Assembly: GCA_004151065.3 (NCBI GenBank) | Contig: NWUY0303990301.1 | Span: 1 to 25,676, forward strand | DNA length: 25,676 nucleotides | From: Larix sibirica | Lineage: Eukaryota > Streptophyta > Pinopsida > Pinales > Pinaceae | Direction of reading: 5' to 3' | Shown here: positions 9,761 through 20,087 of the stretch, piece after piece | How the letters are laid out: each line of letters begins with the position of its first letter | How positions within the stretch are numbered: the first letter of the stretch is position 1 | Notes under the pieces: generated by a model | Told to the model about the DNA's origin: nothing | Seen by the model: the letters and a program-made list of their open reading frames with translations, nothing else | Database searches by the model: none | Program-made: the position numbers and the translations under genes

Positions 9761-11586
9761 TCCATATAAATAAACAACCAGTGGAATCCATAGCCTTCTT
9801 CTGGAGGAGCTTACTCTACAGACTAAGAGACTGAAGGGCTTTTAGTAGCCATGCTATCGCCAGAAAAAAATTGATTTATTTGTCTCTACATATGAGACTC
9901 ACATCTAAACGTTTTACTTTTCCCATTTTATTTTAGTTAGGTGAAGCAGTGAGTTAGTCAGCCCCTCCCCCACCCAATTAAACTTATGATCTTTACCAAT
10001 AGCACCAAGCCTAGTGTAACCCATTCTCGATCTACCACGCCCACTAGGAACTCCATGTGCATTATCTGTTTGTGATTCCCCATGCTCAGGAGGGTGGTCA
10101 GAAGTTAGGTGATTCCACGTGTGCTACCTGTTCTCTTTTATATAATTTAGTTCAGTCCCACTTGCCTACAGACGGTCTGGACTAGTATTTTATAAGTCCT
10201 GGTCTTAGTCCCCTTAAGGTAACTGCTTTTCGTTTTAGCTCTTCTTTAGTCCGTATATAAAGAACTACTAGAAGTAAAATAACTATTAACTTCCATAACT
10301 ACTATAGTCTGTAACAAACACTTAGAGTATGCCTTGTTCTAAGAACTACTAGCTCTACTTCCATACTAGCACTTGAGACTTAGAGTATTATTTCCGTTCA
10401 AGTATACTACTACTAACACTATTCCAGCAGGTCCCCAGATATAAAAGAGACTTACTACTTATAAGAGCGTAAGCAAGTCCAGTCGGTACTACGTTGCCTT
10501 AACTAAGCCCTTTAAAGCTTTCCAGTCTCCATTTCAAAATAAATATAAAACATTCTAAAATTTGTTTTTATAATGCAAACCCATGTTCGGAGGATATCCT
10601 ACAGGATTCCATCTGGGTGGGTTCCATAACTTGCATTTTTTTTCATTTTTGCAAATAGCTCATTTCATACATTTCAGTTTATTTGCGGGATAAGGAGTCG
10701 TCTAGTTGTAATTAAATAAAAGAAAAGGCAGTTCCGACAATCCAACAAGCAGTTCAGTGCCTTTATTTCTAAAAGGCTCCTGGGCTTAGGCAGCACATAT
10801 TGAACTTGGCATCCTGCATGTGTTTGTAATGAAGTAATAAAGGGTATAAGCCCCCCTATTATACTACGAGCTAACCCCAGTAGCTTTCTATACTTGTTTG
10901 GGACTGAAGGACGTATCAACTGGATAAAAAGAATCATTATCACAATAACCCACTGCTGGAGAAGCTACAGCTTTTACCTTTCCGTAGCAATATCTATTCT
11001 TTCCCTTTGGTTGAGCGACCGTAGCTAAAAGACTCTGGGTTATTCCTAATTTATATTCCTAATTTACTTATTGGGTTTGTTTCATTCAAAGAGGAAACTG
11101 GCTTAGGTGGGGCTACGAGGTAGGTAGGTATAAGCATAGGCGTTGGGACCTCATGTATGGATAAAATTTATTTTCAATTAAAGGAAATTAGTTTTTATGT
11201 GGGGTATATTTATATGAAAGGACACTGAGGCATTGAAAGATTTGGGCATTTGAGTAAGCGACGAGGGCAGGGCACGATATAGCTACGAGGCATGAATTAT
11301 TAGGCTAAGATAGCTGTGAAGGGGAATTTTGGGATATACCTACCTATGTTTACTACTGAAAGGTAGCCTATTATAATGAAAAGGCGACGTTTTTAGGTAG
11401 TCAGGCGGGCAAACAGATGCAAGCAAGCATATAGCCACAGAAGACAGAGCAGTAATAAGCGTAATTACTTATATAATAATATGACTTTACAAATAAATAA
11501 AGCTAGCTAGGGAGCTGGGTTCACCCAAGCTTTTCGGATCGACTATGCACGTCAACTATTTTAAACCCGGCACGCGGGGGCTAGGG
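9761..11586. other. Long AT-rich spacer without a recognised gene
   Basis: The stretch contains no tRNA, rRNA or mitochondrial protein motif. An 89-codon minus frame (10674-10943) is unassigned. Small patterns are AAGAACTACTAG at about 10259 and 10341, CTTAGAGTAT at about 10321 and 10379, and a perfect ten-base palindrome AGGATATCCT at 10591-10600. Confidence 0.4.
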
Positions 11587-11595
11587 GCATGCAGT

Positions 11596-11680
11596 GAACG
11601 AATTCTATGTGCTGTTTGTGGACTGATAGCTTCTATGAATGGATTCTTGTGAACGGATTTATGTAAACGGACTCTATGTG
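11596..11680 (+). repeat. Four imperfect copies of a GAACGGATTCTATGTG-like unit
   Basis: Related 15-16-base units begin at 11596, 11637, 11651 and 11665, all variants of GAACGGATTCTATGTG. The last three are nearly adjacent at a 14-base period. This looks like a decayed microtandem array. Confidence 0.55.
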
Positions 11681-11971
11681 CGTGGATGCGCGAGTATAGA
11701 GAGGTATAGCTAGATATAGGGTATAAGTTAGAGGGCCTAAGGCAGCTAGGTAGACTAAATAAATAGCAGATAGTTGACATAGGCCTTATTCCTAGAAAGC
11801 TAGTTGAGGTATAGGAGCCTGCATAGTCTGCTGACCTCTATTTTAACCTAAGTAAGTAAGGGGAGGGCAGTGGTCAATCTGCCTTGGGCGGCAGCTGGCA
11901 GCAGTATCAGTTAGGGCCTTGCAAAGAAAAATGAGAGAAGATATGTTTCAAGAAGATCTCTGCAAATTAAA
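11681..11971. other. Short spacer, nothing recognised
   Basis: No coding, RNA or repeat feature could be supported here. Confidence 0.4.
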
Positions 11972-12027
11972 CCACTCCATTCCCCTGAACCTCTTCTTAA
12001 GTGAAGAAGTCAAAGGGAATGGAGTGG
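11972..12027. repeat. Strong imperfect hairpin, 56 nt
   Basis: CCACTCCATTCCC at 11972-11984 pairs perfectly with GGGAATGGAGTGG at 12015-12027 (13 bp). Inside, TGA (11986-11988) pairs with TCA (12010-12012), and CTTCTT (11993-11998) pairs with AAGAAG (12004-12009) around a five-base loop AAGTG. The total is 22 pairs with small bulges. It is the most stable local foldback I found. Possible roles are an RNA 3'-end stabilising stem-loop or a foldback transposon remnant. No gene ends next to it. Confidence 0.7.
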
Positions 12028-12830
12028 ATCTTGTTCCACTGCCAGCAAACAACTGTTTAGTAGCCAAGTCTTTTTCATAGAGCTTCCCCCCCTTTCTTGT
12101 GTCCTTCAAATAACTTCTCTTTGTAAGAGAATAAGTAATCCTTTTTTTAAGAATAAATCTGGCCAAGGGAATCTATTCAGTAGTGATCAAACCCTCAGTG
12201 AGCAAGGTAGCAAAACAGGTAGCTCCAAGGGACTTTATGGATAAAAGTATGTTTAAGTGACTGCTATTTGGAAAAAGCTTCTTCCGGATCTCTAACTACC
12301 AATGCCAAGCGAAACTGTCTTTGTTCGGTAGACGATCAATAGGGTATTGATAGAAAGCCGGGTCTGCCCTATGGATGATGGGTTCTCCAGCTGTGGGATT
12401 GAAAAAGCAAGGTTGGTTGTTGACTTGGAGGAACCTATGCCTATGAGATGAGGAGGTCCCTGAATCTTCCGTGGGTGAGAGTTCTATTTCAATTGGGTTC
12501 TTGCTTGCTCGCTAGATTTCATGCTTTTCTCGATTGGGAGAGAGAAGAGATCGGCTGGGGTTGATGAAAGCTGATAGATGGATGATGCCTGCTAATCAAT
12601 TGTTGCTGGATTTCTTTTATTGATCGATAGAACCCATGTTGCCTTGGAGCGGGATAAGTTACCCCATGTTCCCAACTGCCAACACACCAAGCCACCAATA
12701 CTGACTGACCTGGACCCACCAACCTGCCACACTTATTCTTCCAGCCTATACGCTATCTTTCCTTCAATAAATAACCGTCCAATATCTCGTATCGCTCACA
12801 TTAATTTGGGATAACCTTTAGCTTGGGTAA
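12028..12830. other. Spacer without a recognised gene
   Basis: The frames 12519-12722 (minus) and 12620-12814 (plus) overlap antisense to each other and have no motif. No RNA gene was seen. Confidence 0.4.
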
Positions 12831-12844
12831 TCTACTCAACTTGG

Positions 12845-13053
12845 GAGGCTGAGCTGGTGGTTCAATTGGTTCTGATGGGACTGCTGGGAATCCTCCATTT
12901 GTTCCCGTTTAACTGGTTCAACTTTAGCTTAAAAGAAAGCTACTTCAACAGCTGCTACTAAAACTGCTTTAGGAGCTCCTGCAGGAACATTTTCTACTGG
13001 TTTTACCAAAACTAACAAATTCTTGGTGGTTAATCGCAAAGATCTTCAATGTC
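12845..13053 (+). pseudogene. Possible decayed coding remnant (Thr/Ala/Gly-rich)
   Basis: One plus-strand frame from about 12850 reads GGSIGSDGTAGNPPFVPV before a stop. A second frame then reads LTGSTLA, a TAA, and KKATSTAATKTALGAPAGTF followed by STGFTKTNKFLVV to a TAG. The composition and codon pattern (GCT/ACT/GGT rich) look like a once-coding Ala/Thr/Gly-rich protein carrying one frameshift and one stop. I cannot name a family. Chance low-complexity translation is possible. Confidence 0.2.
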
Positions 13054-13336
13054 CTAGTCAGTAGCACGGGTGCAGAAGTATAAAGAAATCATTCCAGGTT
13101 TTTTTCTATTGGCAACAATATATAACCTTTGTTTATTACTCTACCTCTATTGCTTTACCCTTTTAAAGCGCTCTCTCCCAACAAGTGCATCTCAGATAGT
13201 TTTTCCATTATTAATTCCTTGCCCTCCCTTTGGTCAAGCAAGCCTTTCCTTTTTATTTGAAAATATTTTTTTATATTTTATTTTTTCTATTTCTCCCCCT
13301 CTCCATAAAAAGGTATACATGTCTCAGTTATATTCC

Positions 13337-13609
13337 CTAGAATTCTTCCCCATAGTCGAGGGGTGCCCATGGCTTTATCTCCAAATAGAATATCATTCCG
13401 GTGTATCCAAATATTCCACAAAGAAACTGAATCCCTATGTTCCAAGCTTTATAAAGAATGGATGAAGGAAATTTTGAAAAATACTCCGAAGGGAAGGTAT
13501 ATCTCCATATCTCGCTTACAACAGGAAATTTGAAAAAATTATTATATAATGACCATATTTGTGATGAAAAGGGGCATTTTATAAGAAGGTGATCTCTATC
13601 TCCCGTCAT
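13337..13609 (-). pseudogene. LINE (non-LTR retrotransposon) 3'-end remnant with zf-RVT motif
   Basis: The minus-strand translation begins with GDRDHLLIKCPFSSQIW. This matches the second half of the zinc-binding domain that follows reverse transcriptase in plant LINE polyproteins (consensus C..C....E..DHLL..C..S..IW). About 35 residues later comes LYKAWNIGIQFLCGIFGYTGMIFY, which fits the AWN...CWxIWxxRNxxIF tail of the same domain in those elements. The first Cys pair of the zinc motif is missing: upstream of 13609 the frame reads only a few basic residues. There is no reverse transcriptase. It is therefore a short fragment of about 90 codons, cut on its 5' side near a 10-bp duplication (13601-13629). 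The origin is most likely nuclear DNA moved into this genome. Not functional. Confidence 0.68.
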
Positions 13610-13629
13610 CCTTCTTCTTTCCCGTCATC
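13601..13629 (+). repeat. TCCCGTCATC direct duplication at the edge of the LINE remnant
   Basis: TCCCGTCATC occurs at 13601-13610 and 13620-13629, nine bases apart. It marks the 5' truncation point of the LINE remnant and may be a local duplication made when the fragments were joined. Confidence 0.5.
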
Positions 13630-16430
13630 AAGTAAGCATAATGAAGCTCAAGGGTTGTGAGTGTGATTGTAAGAAAGTATGAAGACTAATCATACACCTG
13701 TAAGACTGCCTTCAGTAAGGAGCCTAATCATAATCCTCATGTGAAAGCTCAAGGGACGGAGTCACTCACTATTCATATGGTGAGGGTTATTGGACTGAAC
13801 TCAAGATCCTAATCTTCTTAGCATGATCAGAGTATCGGCATACTCTTCCTAAGGTAGTAAGACTGCAGGTTGTAAGACTGTAATAAGATGATTAGACTGC
13901 TCGAACTAAGGCAAAGATATCTTTAGCATAAGTAGGGTAGTTCAACACTTCTCCATGAAAGAACTCTGAATGGTAGCAAATCGGTCTTCTCCTTATTATA
14001 TATGATTCAGTCACAAACACTAACACTAACAATCTCTCCAACCAATACAACTTCCTCTCCAACCAGACACTCACACACTCACCCAGACACTTCTGTTGCC
14101 TTCCTCGCTCTCCTTATGGTCAAGCGAGCAATCCTTCCTTATGACTAGCAGTAGAGAGATTCATTGATATTCAAGAAGTGGTATCACCCGTCCTCTTTAG
14201 GCATGGTTTAGTTTTATGTTACCTTGCCTCATGAACAGCCAACATTCAGACTTACAGAGCGACCGAAGGAAGCAATAGAACCAGTAATCCATTAATATGC
14301 GACCGAAGGGAGCAGTAGATACATCTAGACATTCACTAAAGGACATGGACTAAAGGACTAAAGGACTCTGTCTCCCTGAAAGTAAAGGAATACTTCGACC
14401 AGCAATCAGTCAAGACGAAGGAATCAGCGACTGACTATTATCGCTAGATCAATAGAAATCCACTACTATATTACCGAAGGACTTTCCCTCATTCTTTCGG
14501 ACGCGGTAGCGAGGAGATACTTGCCTTATGACTTGCCTTATCATGGATATCTTATATGTTCTGTTCCCTTCCTTATGACTTGCGGGCGTGGAAGCGTAGA
14601 AGCGTAGAAGCATGGACAGACTCGCTTATTTACCGTTATCTGTCTCCTTCCCTTAAAGTATATGTCTCCCTGAAAGGTCAGGTCTGGTAAGACGGTCAAG
14701 GAGAAGGATTGAAATCAAGACCAGCACCTCCTATCTTATCTTTTCCCTTGCCTTATGACTTGCCGGCGTGGAAGTAACTGCGACCGAACGGGAGCACTAG
14801 CAGACCTTCAATCAATGGGTAGAAGGCGAAGCCCTACCTCCATCCCACATCTGTTCTCCTCTAACTGCCGGATCGATTTGCTACTGAAAGGGTGAATACG
14901 ATTCACTTCTGCCAGCGAGCGGTAGCGATGAGACTATTCCCTTCGAACGGTAGCGAGAGTGATGAACACATCGACAAGCGTTAGCGAGGAGATAGATATT
15001 GATATAGATGGATATAGATGGATAAAGAGATGGATATCCCCATCCGGTTCAGGACCTTCGGCATAAATACGTGGATTGCTTATATTCTATTTTAGGGCTG
15101 ACTCCACTCTCTCTAGGGGTTAGGAAAGACATATAATATGGATATTCACTAATGATCCAAGGAAAGGATGGCGGGTTGCGCGGAGCACCGTCTCCCAAGG
15201 ATGGAAGGATATTATCTGTCTCCACCCTCCATAGCTGCTCTCTTACTGTCTAGGCTCAAGGAAAGAGATTCTCTTTATTTAGCAAAAGAGTAAAGACTCT
15301 ATCTCATATGGGGTTATTTGTTGACCCTCTTCAATCACTTATTTCCCTAGTCTCTCCTAGGGTTGGGAAAGACATACTTTGAGTAACGAAATCGAGTGCT
15401 TCTAATTAGGATATTCTTTAGGAAGGAAAGAGTTACATTATGGGATGACAAGGATCGGTCTAGGCTCAAGGTCTAGTTGCCAGAGCCGTTCTCCCTCATT
15501 CATCATGTGGTTATTGGTTTATATCCCGGCATAAATACTCGGTCTAGGCTCAGGGGTGGATTGCTTCATTTCTATTTTAGCAGTACTCTGGGTTCTCTTT
15601 CATGGCATCTCCCCTCCTTCACCCACTATAGTAGGAGGGTAGGGTAAGCTTTTGAATCCCGTTCTATAGGTTCTACTTCTATAGGTTCTACTAAGGTCAT
15701 CACCTAACGTGGTATAGCCTAACGGCTCATTGCTTTAGGTTTCAGTGCCAAGCAAGGGCAGTTACTTATAATCTCTGAGTTAACCGCTCTAAGGGCTTGC
15801 TTATGAGCTTGCTGGCGAGGTCATTATCGCTAACGCTTGCTGGCGTGGTCGGTCTGCCCGAGCTGGTATCAATAGACCCTTGGGGCTGATAGATATTCAT
15901 TTGGCAGTTCTTTATCAAATATATTCCCAGGGGTGGAGAGAATAGAAAATAAGGAAGCGATATTGAGAAGCTAATAGCTAGTTAACCTACCCTTAGTCGT
16001 GGGAATAGCTAGTTAATCTATCCTTTCTCTTAGCTGTTCTACCTTAAAGGGTTCGTGAAAGGAAGGGTTCGGGAACAGAGCTAAGGAAGCGGTGGTCTAA
16101 AAGGTCTTCCCCTATCTTGTTGTCTAATAGGTATTCTGGAACAGCTAGGTTCGGGAACAGAGCTTCTGTTTCCCTATCTTATGCCTAATTTGTATGCCTG
16201 TATGCCAATATGTCCCAATCTTCGTATGCCAATATTTGAAGGTCTTCAGGTAAGGTCAGGGAATGAAAGTCCGGTAAGATCTTCATTAAGGACAGGACAG
16301 ATAAGGACTAGTTCAACAAGGACAGAGTCGGTGATCCCCAGTCAGTTACTAAAGAAGGTCTCTCAAGAGTCATAGAACTCCAGGAAGCGGAGAACGGAGA
16401 AGCGACTTCGGTCAGAGTGGCTTCCAGTCA
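13630..16430. repeat. Field of short interspersed repeats
   Basis: No gene is recognised across 2.8 kb. Instead, words of 10-25 bases recur at irregular spacing. CCTTATGACTTGC-GGCGTGGAAG occurs at 14571-14594 and 14751-14774 (one mismatch, exactly 180 apart), with partial copies at 14137 and 14524. GCGACCGAAGG-AGCA-TAG occurs at 14259, 14299 and 14780. GGTAGCGAGGAGA-like words occur at 14504, 14919, 14947 and 14977. CTTGCTGGCG(A/T)GGTC occurs at 15808 and 15836. GGTTCGGGAACAGAGCT occurs at 16066 and 16148. Tandem microrepeats lie at 14591-14614 (GAAGCGTA x about 2.5) and 15001-15024 (GATATAGATGG x 2). Confidence 0.65.
15059..15580 (+). repeat. Duplicate repeat pair, one copy split by a 17-bp repeated insert
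   Basis: Copy A (15059-15095) reads CGGCATAAATAC directly followed by GTGGATTGCTT...CTATTTTAG. Copy B has the same left part at 15527-15538 and the same right part at 15556-15580, separated by 17 extra bases (15539-15555), TCGGTCTAGGCTCAGGG. That 17-mer occurs independently at 15455-15471 with one difference, and in 14-base form at 15248-15261. A second pair, TCTCT-CTAGGG-TT-GGAAAGACATA, sits at about 15109 and 15351. The pattern shows one short repeat inserting into, or being deleted from, another. Confidence 0.7.
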
Positions 16431-16433
16431 TTA

Positions 16434-16460
16434 TTTATATATGTAATTACGCTTTTTCTT
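16434..16460 (+). repeat. 27-bp dispersed repeat, copy 1
   Basis: TTTATATATGT(A/C)ATTACGCTTT followed by a T/C-rich tail is shared with 25614-25640 in the same orientation; the first 22 bases differ at one position. The copies are 9.2 kb apart. The AT-rich core could be taken for a promoter, but no known plant mitochondrial promoter motif (CRTA type) is present. Confidence 0.6.
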
Positions 16461-17194
16461 CTTTAAAGCAAATAATAAGGGCATTTTACAACGTTACAAC
16501 CTATTGCTGGGAGGTCCACACAACCCAGACACTAGTCTATTCATGAACCGGTTATTCATGAGCCGGTTGAGGTTGAACTAACTCCTATTCTGAGGTTGAG
16601 GAGGTGAGGAGGGTGAACCGGTTGAGGAGGAGTATCATATATATTCGTTGAGAATGAGGTTTAAGTGTTGAAGAATGAAACGGGTGAAACAACCAATCAT
16701 AATTCATTTCCTATTAATTGAGCCCATTATTGAAGAGACAAGGAAGGTAAGCCAGGTGAACATATCTTCATTGAGCCCGCGGGCTTCGTTTATCACTGTT
16801 TATCACTGAGTGGAGGTATAGTATATGATGCTATTGTATTAAGAAAGGTGTGCTGAGAATGATATTACCCTCCCCGTTGTGAACTCAAGGGAGTCCGGGG
16901 GCCCCTACATATATATTTGTAGCGAGCCCCCTCCTTCTCACTATGTTCGAAGCTAACCTCGATTTCACAGCAAAACCCTCACCTTATAGAGAGTGGGCCC
17001 ACTACGTTCGATCCGCTCCTCACCTTCCTATCGTCAGGTGAGTGGCTCCGCTCATAGAAGAGTAGGCTCACTACGTTCGATTCCTTATCAGGTGAGTTTA
17101 TTTGAGCTAAGCCTGTCAGACAATCATGAGACTGTTGTTTCCATTAGCCCTACGGGATTTATCCATTCAGTATGAAGGTCGTAGCCCTATGACG

Positions 17195-17246
17195 GTAGTT
17201 CTACGGGACCATATTTGAGGGACACTCATATCATACGTGTGAGGGT
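17195..17246 (+). repeat. Inverted module pair, left copy
   Basis: The reverse complement of 17195-17246 matches 18175-18242. Shared blocks include ACCCT-CACAC, GTAT-ATATGA-like words, CCTCAAAT, ATGGTCCCGTAG and CTAC. The right copy is longer because it carries AGAAATAGAAAT (two AGAAAT units) between CCTCAAAT and ATGGTCCC. Confidence 0.65.
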
Positions 17247-18100
17247 CCGGCGAGGATAGTAGCCGGGGTAGAATCTACCATAAGGATATGGCCTACGGGT
17301 CATTCACACACATTGAAAACACAATGGTAGGCAGGTTAAACGAAGTGCTTTCAAGCATGTAGTGGGTTGAACCAGCATACATATAGGGCATGCACCCCAT
17401 GGCATTCCTAATACTAATATTCTCCAGCCAGTAGCGATGGGAAGGTTTGTGGTGTGCAAAGCATATCATAGAAGCATATCATACCTGGGAGTGAGGGGGT
17501 GAATACTGAGACCACGCACACACGTAGGGGGCGAAGAATGAGACCACCCCGGGCCTTATCACGTAGTTCAAATAATTGAAACTACTTCTTTATTTCATCT
17601 CACATATCATACCCGCAGAAGCATACCTTGGATTCCAACATAGTGCATACCCCGGCCATATTCGTGTCGAGCTTCAGTGAGACCGGGTTTACCTCAGGAA
17701 ACGAAGTTCTACCAAACGAAGAATTAGTTTACCTTGGGAGACCACTTATTGCTATCCCTGGCATAGCTTTCTTTTATAAGAATTCAATCTATATCCCTGG
17801 CATACATATCTCTTTTCCAATATCCCGGATAAATATATTGAATAAATCCATGTCTTTCAACTAATTGGAAGGATATAGGTGTGCTGAACATCTTCAAAGT
17901 TCCCTACTAGTTTCATTCTTGATCGCTTTCACCTTAGGAATTAAAACATAGTTAGAATGCATATCTCTTCGGTGTGCAGTTGATTGCCCCGGGGGGACAA
18001 CTCCTCATTGCCCTCACTCAACTCATTGGTGAAGAAACAACCATCCATCCGGCACACAGTCAACAGAAATTACCTAACCCTCCCTGGTCTCGCTGCGCTC

Positions 18101-18178
18101 AACCCGTAGTGCTACCATCATAGTGGTGCTACAACCGTAGGGTTACAATCATAGGACAACAACCGTAGTGCTACACCC
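18101..18178 (+). repeat. AACCGTAGTGCTAC tandem array
   Basis: Three units begin at 18101, 18133 and 18161 with AACC(C)GTAG-G-TAC, the first two followed by a CATAG word. Lengths are about 32, 28 and a partial 18 bases. It directly precedes the right copy of the inverted module at 18175. Confidence 0.6.
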
Positions 18179-18242
18179 TTCACACGGCACGTATTATGAA
18201 TGTTCCTCAAATAGAAATAGAAATATGGTCCCGTAGGTCTAC
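18175..18242 (-). repeat. Inverted module pair, right copy with AGAAAT expansion
   Basis: This is the reverse-orientation counterpart of 17195-17246, about 0.95 kb away, with a 12-base AGAAAT x 2 expansion in the middle. Such a pair can recombine to flip the DNA between them, though short repeats do so rarely. Confidence 0.65.
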
Positions 18243-18340
18243 GTGTAGTGTTTCAGTCTATGTATTATCTGACAGACTCCGATCACTAACGATTCAAACA
18301 TAGAGAAGGGGTCGAGTGAAGAATGAGTGATACCACCCAG

Positions 18341-18365
18341 GTTGCCTACCCTATATGGAAACCAC
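18341..18365 (+). repeat. Second inverted module pair, left copy
   Basis: GTTGCCTACCCTATATGGAA plus ACCAC at 18341-18365 matches, in reverse complement, 18825-18851 with only a two-A length difference. Flanking words (GAATGAG, ACCCAGG, a GAAACGAAG-like word) are present near both copies but in shuffled order. Confidence 0.7.
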
Positions 18366-18824
18366 GTAGGAAGAGATCGCTCCGTTTGCCCTTATGGGAC
18401 TCACCTGAGGAACGAAGGGGAGGGTTAATGTAAATAAACCCATAATAAACTCATTCTGAATGAAAGGAATTATAAAGTAGTGAGAATGAAACTACCAGGT
18501 GTTCATACCTTCTTCCTGAAACCGGCTACTCAGTTGAAGCCCGTATGAAAGGCATTCTAAAACCACCCAATCGGAGTTGAAGTCTGTACGGAAGGTAATA
18601 GAATATAATGGAACAGCCTCTACTTGGTCTCATTATTCTTCGACCCAATCATGTTAGCTTCTAACCAAGGTGCCAATAAAAGAAAATCTTCAGGTGGGTG
18701 GAAGGAAGGTGTTTCAACCTCATTCTTTGAAGGTGTTAGCCCATATATATTCCCGGATAGAGCTCGATATCCCATATCATCTTTTTAGAAGGGATTCAAA
18801 CAACGTGCGAATGCATATACCTGG

Positions 18825-18851
18825 GTGGTTTTTCCATATAGGGTAGGCAAC
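18825..18851 (-). repeat. Second inverted module pair, right copy
   Basis: This is the reverse complement of the 18341-18365 module with two extra A residues. The interval between the arms is about 460 bases. Confidence 0.7.
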
Positions 18852-18940
18852 TCATTCTTCGTTTCCTAAGGTTTAGTGGGTAGTGTCATTCTTAAACCTA
18901 TAGCTTTTGAATACCTGGAATAGAATATAATATCGAAGGA

Positions 18941-19700
18941 GTTGTTTGGGGGTGGTAGACCATTTTGACCGTATTCCAGAACTTCTCTGCCACTGAAATT
19001 AAAACATAGTGAGAATGGAGAGGAAAGAAGGTGTTAGCCAGCTCGGTTGAACTCAACTCATTTGAAAATACTTCCACCCATACAGCTACATGTGGTGAAG
19101 AAACGGGGAAGATTTTATGGGGTGGGTTACGCAAACCAGTCTCAAGTAAGAGGTGTGCACCCTTGATGCCAGAGAAGGGTCATACGCGCCGTGTGAGGGC
19201 GGTTTCACTTCCGAAGTGGTGAGACCGTGATACCACGTAGGGGAATGAGCCATACTCTACATCATTCTGTCGGGGTAGGATAATGATTGTTGGGGGTGGT
19301 AGTCACTATTTGTTTAAACTACGTTAGAATGACAGAACTTCTCTTTTTGTGTTGTTGCACATTGATTAGTTTCACAAGGAATACTTATTCTAATTCCCTC
19401 GTTTCATTCTTCAACTCATCCCTGGTTGATTCAAATAAGGATATACCTCTGTTTGTTGGGGATGGTAGGCCATATTATTCTGTCAAGCCCGGAGTGGTCT
19501 CACTTCGCTTGACCCCTTCACCCAATCCTTCGCACAAACGGGAGAGAAGTGGATTGGATTTAGCTAACAACAAACAATGAGAGAAAGGAAGGTGCCTATA
19601 AATAGATATTCCGGGTGGGTGTAGTTGGGTGAATCAAACTTAACTGCATAGGATAGTTCTTCTCTGTTTCTTTGGGGTGGTAGGCCTAGTATTCCAGGAA
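18941..19700 (+). repeat. Four copies of a GGGGTGGTAGGCC element
   Basis: Copies begin near 18941, 19287, 19451 and 19665. The shared core is TTTGTTGGGG(G/A)TGGTAG(G/A)CCA, followed in three copies by a TATTCCAG or TATTCTG word. Spacing is irregular (about 346, 164 and 214 bases). Confidence 0.65.
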
Positions 19701-20087
19701 GGCACTTTTATGAATAAGTCTTCTCAACTGTCTGGCTAAATAAACTCAGTGGGGCCCACTAGATATATATATATCCCACTCGACCGAATATATCTCAATA
19801 TCTTTATGTATTGAGGGAATAAAATAGGAGGACGTAACACGTATTGAAAGCCTTTGAGGGGTAAAAAGAGGACAACATAACTTCGGCCCAACAAATCTTT
19901 ATTTAAGCAAAAAGAATTGCTAAAGGCTGTTTCATTCTCATTCTTTATAGCGGAAAAGAGACTGTAAACAGGTAAATCTCGCCTTACCAACCTATAAAAA
20001 AGAAAGATGAACTTGCACCTACGGTATTGTCCCCACCCACTTGCCTAACAAAAGAAGAAGGAAGAACCCGCTCTCCTCCCAAAAGTC
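19701..20087. other. Short spacer, nothing recognised
   Basis: A minus-strand frame at 19736-19990 (84 codons) is open but unassigned. A TATATATATAT run lies near 19763-19773. Confidence 0.4.

Larger units (their letters stand above)
16490..19700. repeat. Repeat-module mosaic in both orientations
   Basis: No gene is recognised in 3.2 kb. The DNA is assembled from modules of 15-50 bases that reappear in direct and inverted orientation. Examples are a 15-bp tandem (TATTCATGAACCGGT) at 16538-16567; GAGT-GGC-CACTACGTTCGAT at 16991 and 17060; GAAATTAAAACATAG-like words at 17938 and 18996; and a GTTTGTTGGGG-TGGTAGGCC family at 18941, 19287, 19451 and 19665. Words around CGTAG and CTACG (ACCACGTAGG, CCGTAG, CTACGGGAC) are unusually frequent on both strands. 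Open frames in this region (17628-17864, 19031-19222, 19287-19580) cut across modules and are judged accidental. Confidence 0.6.

Noticed and set aside
13070-13465. 131-codon plus-strand frame, hydrophobic
   Set aside because: Its 3' third lies antisense to the LINE remnant, and the hydrophobic part comes from a T-rich stretch. No mitochondrial membrane protein was recognised.
13630-19700. CRISPR-like array
   Set aside because: Repeats differ in sequence, spacing and orientation, with no constant repeat-spacer pattern and no cas-like genes.
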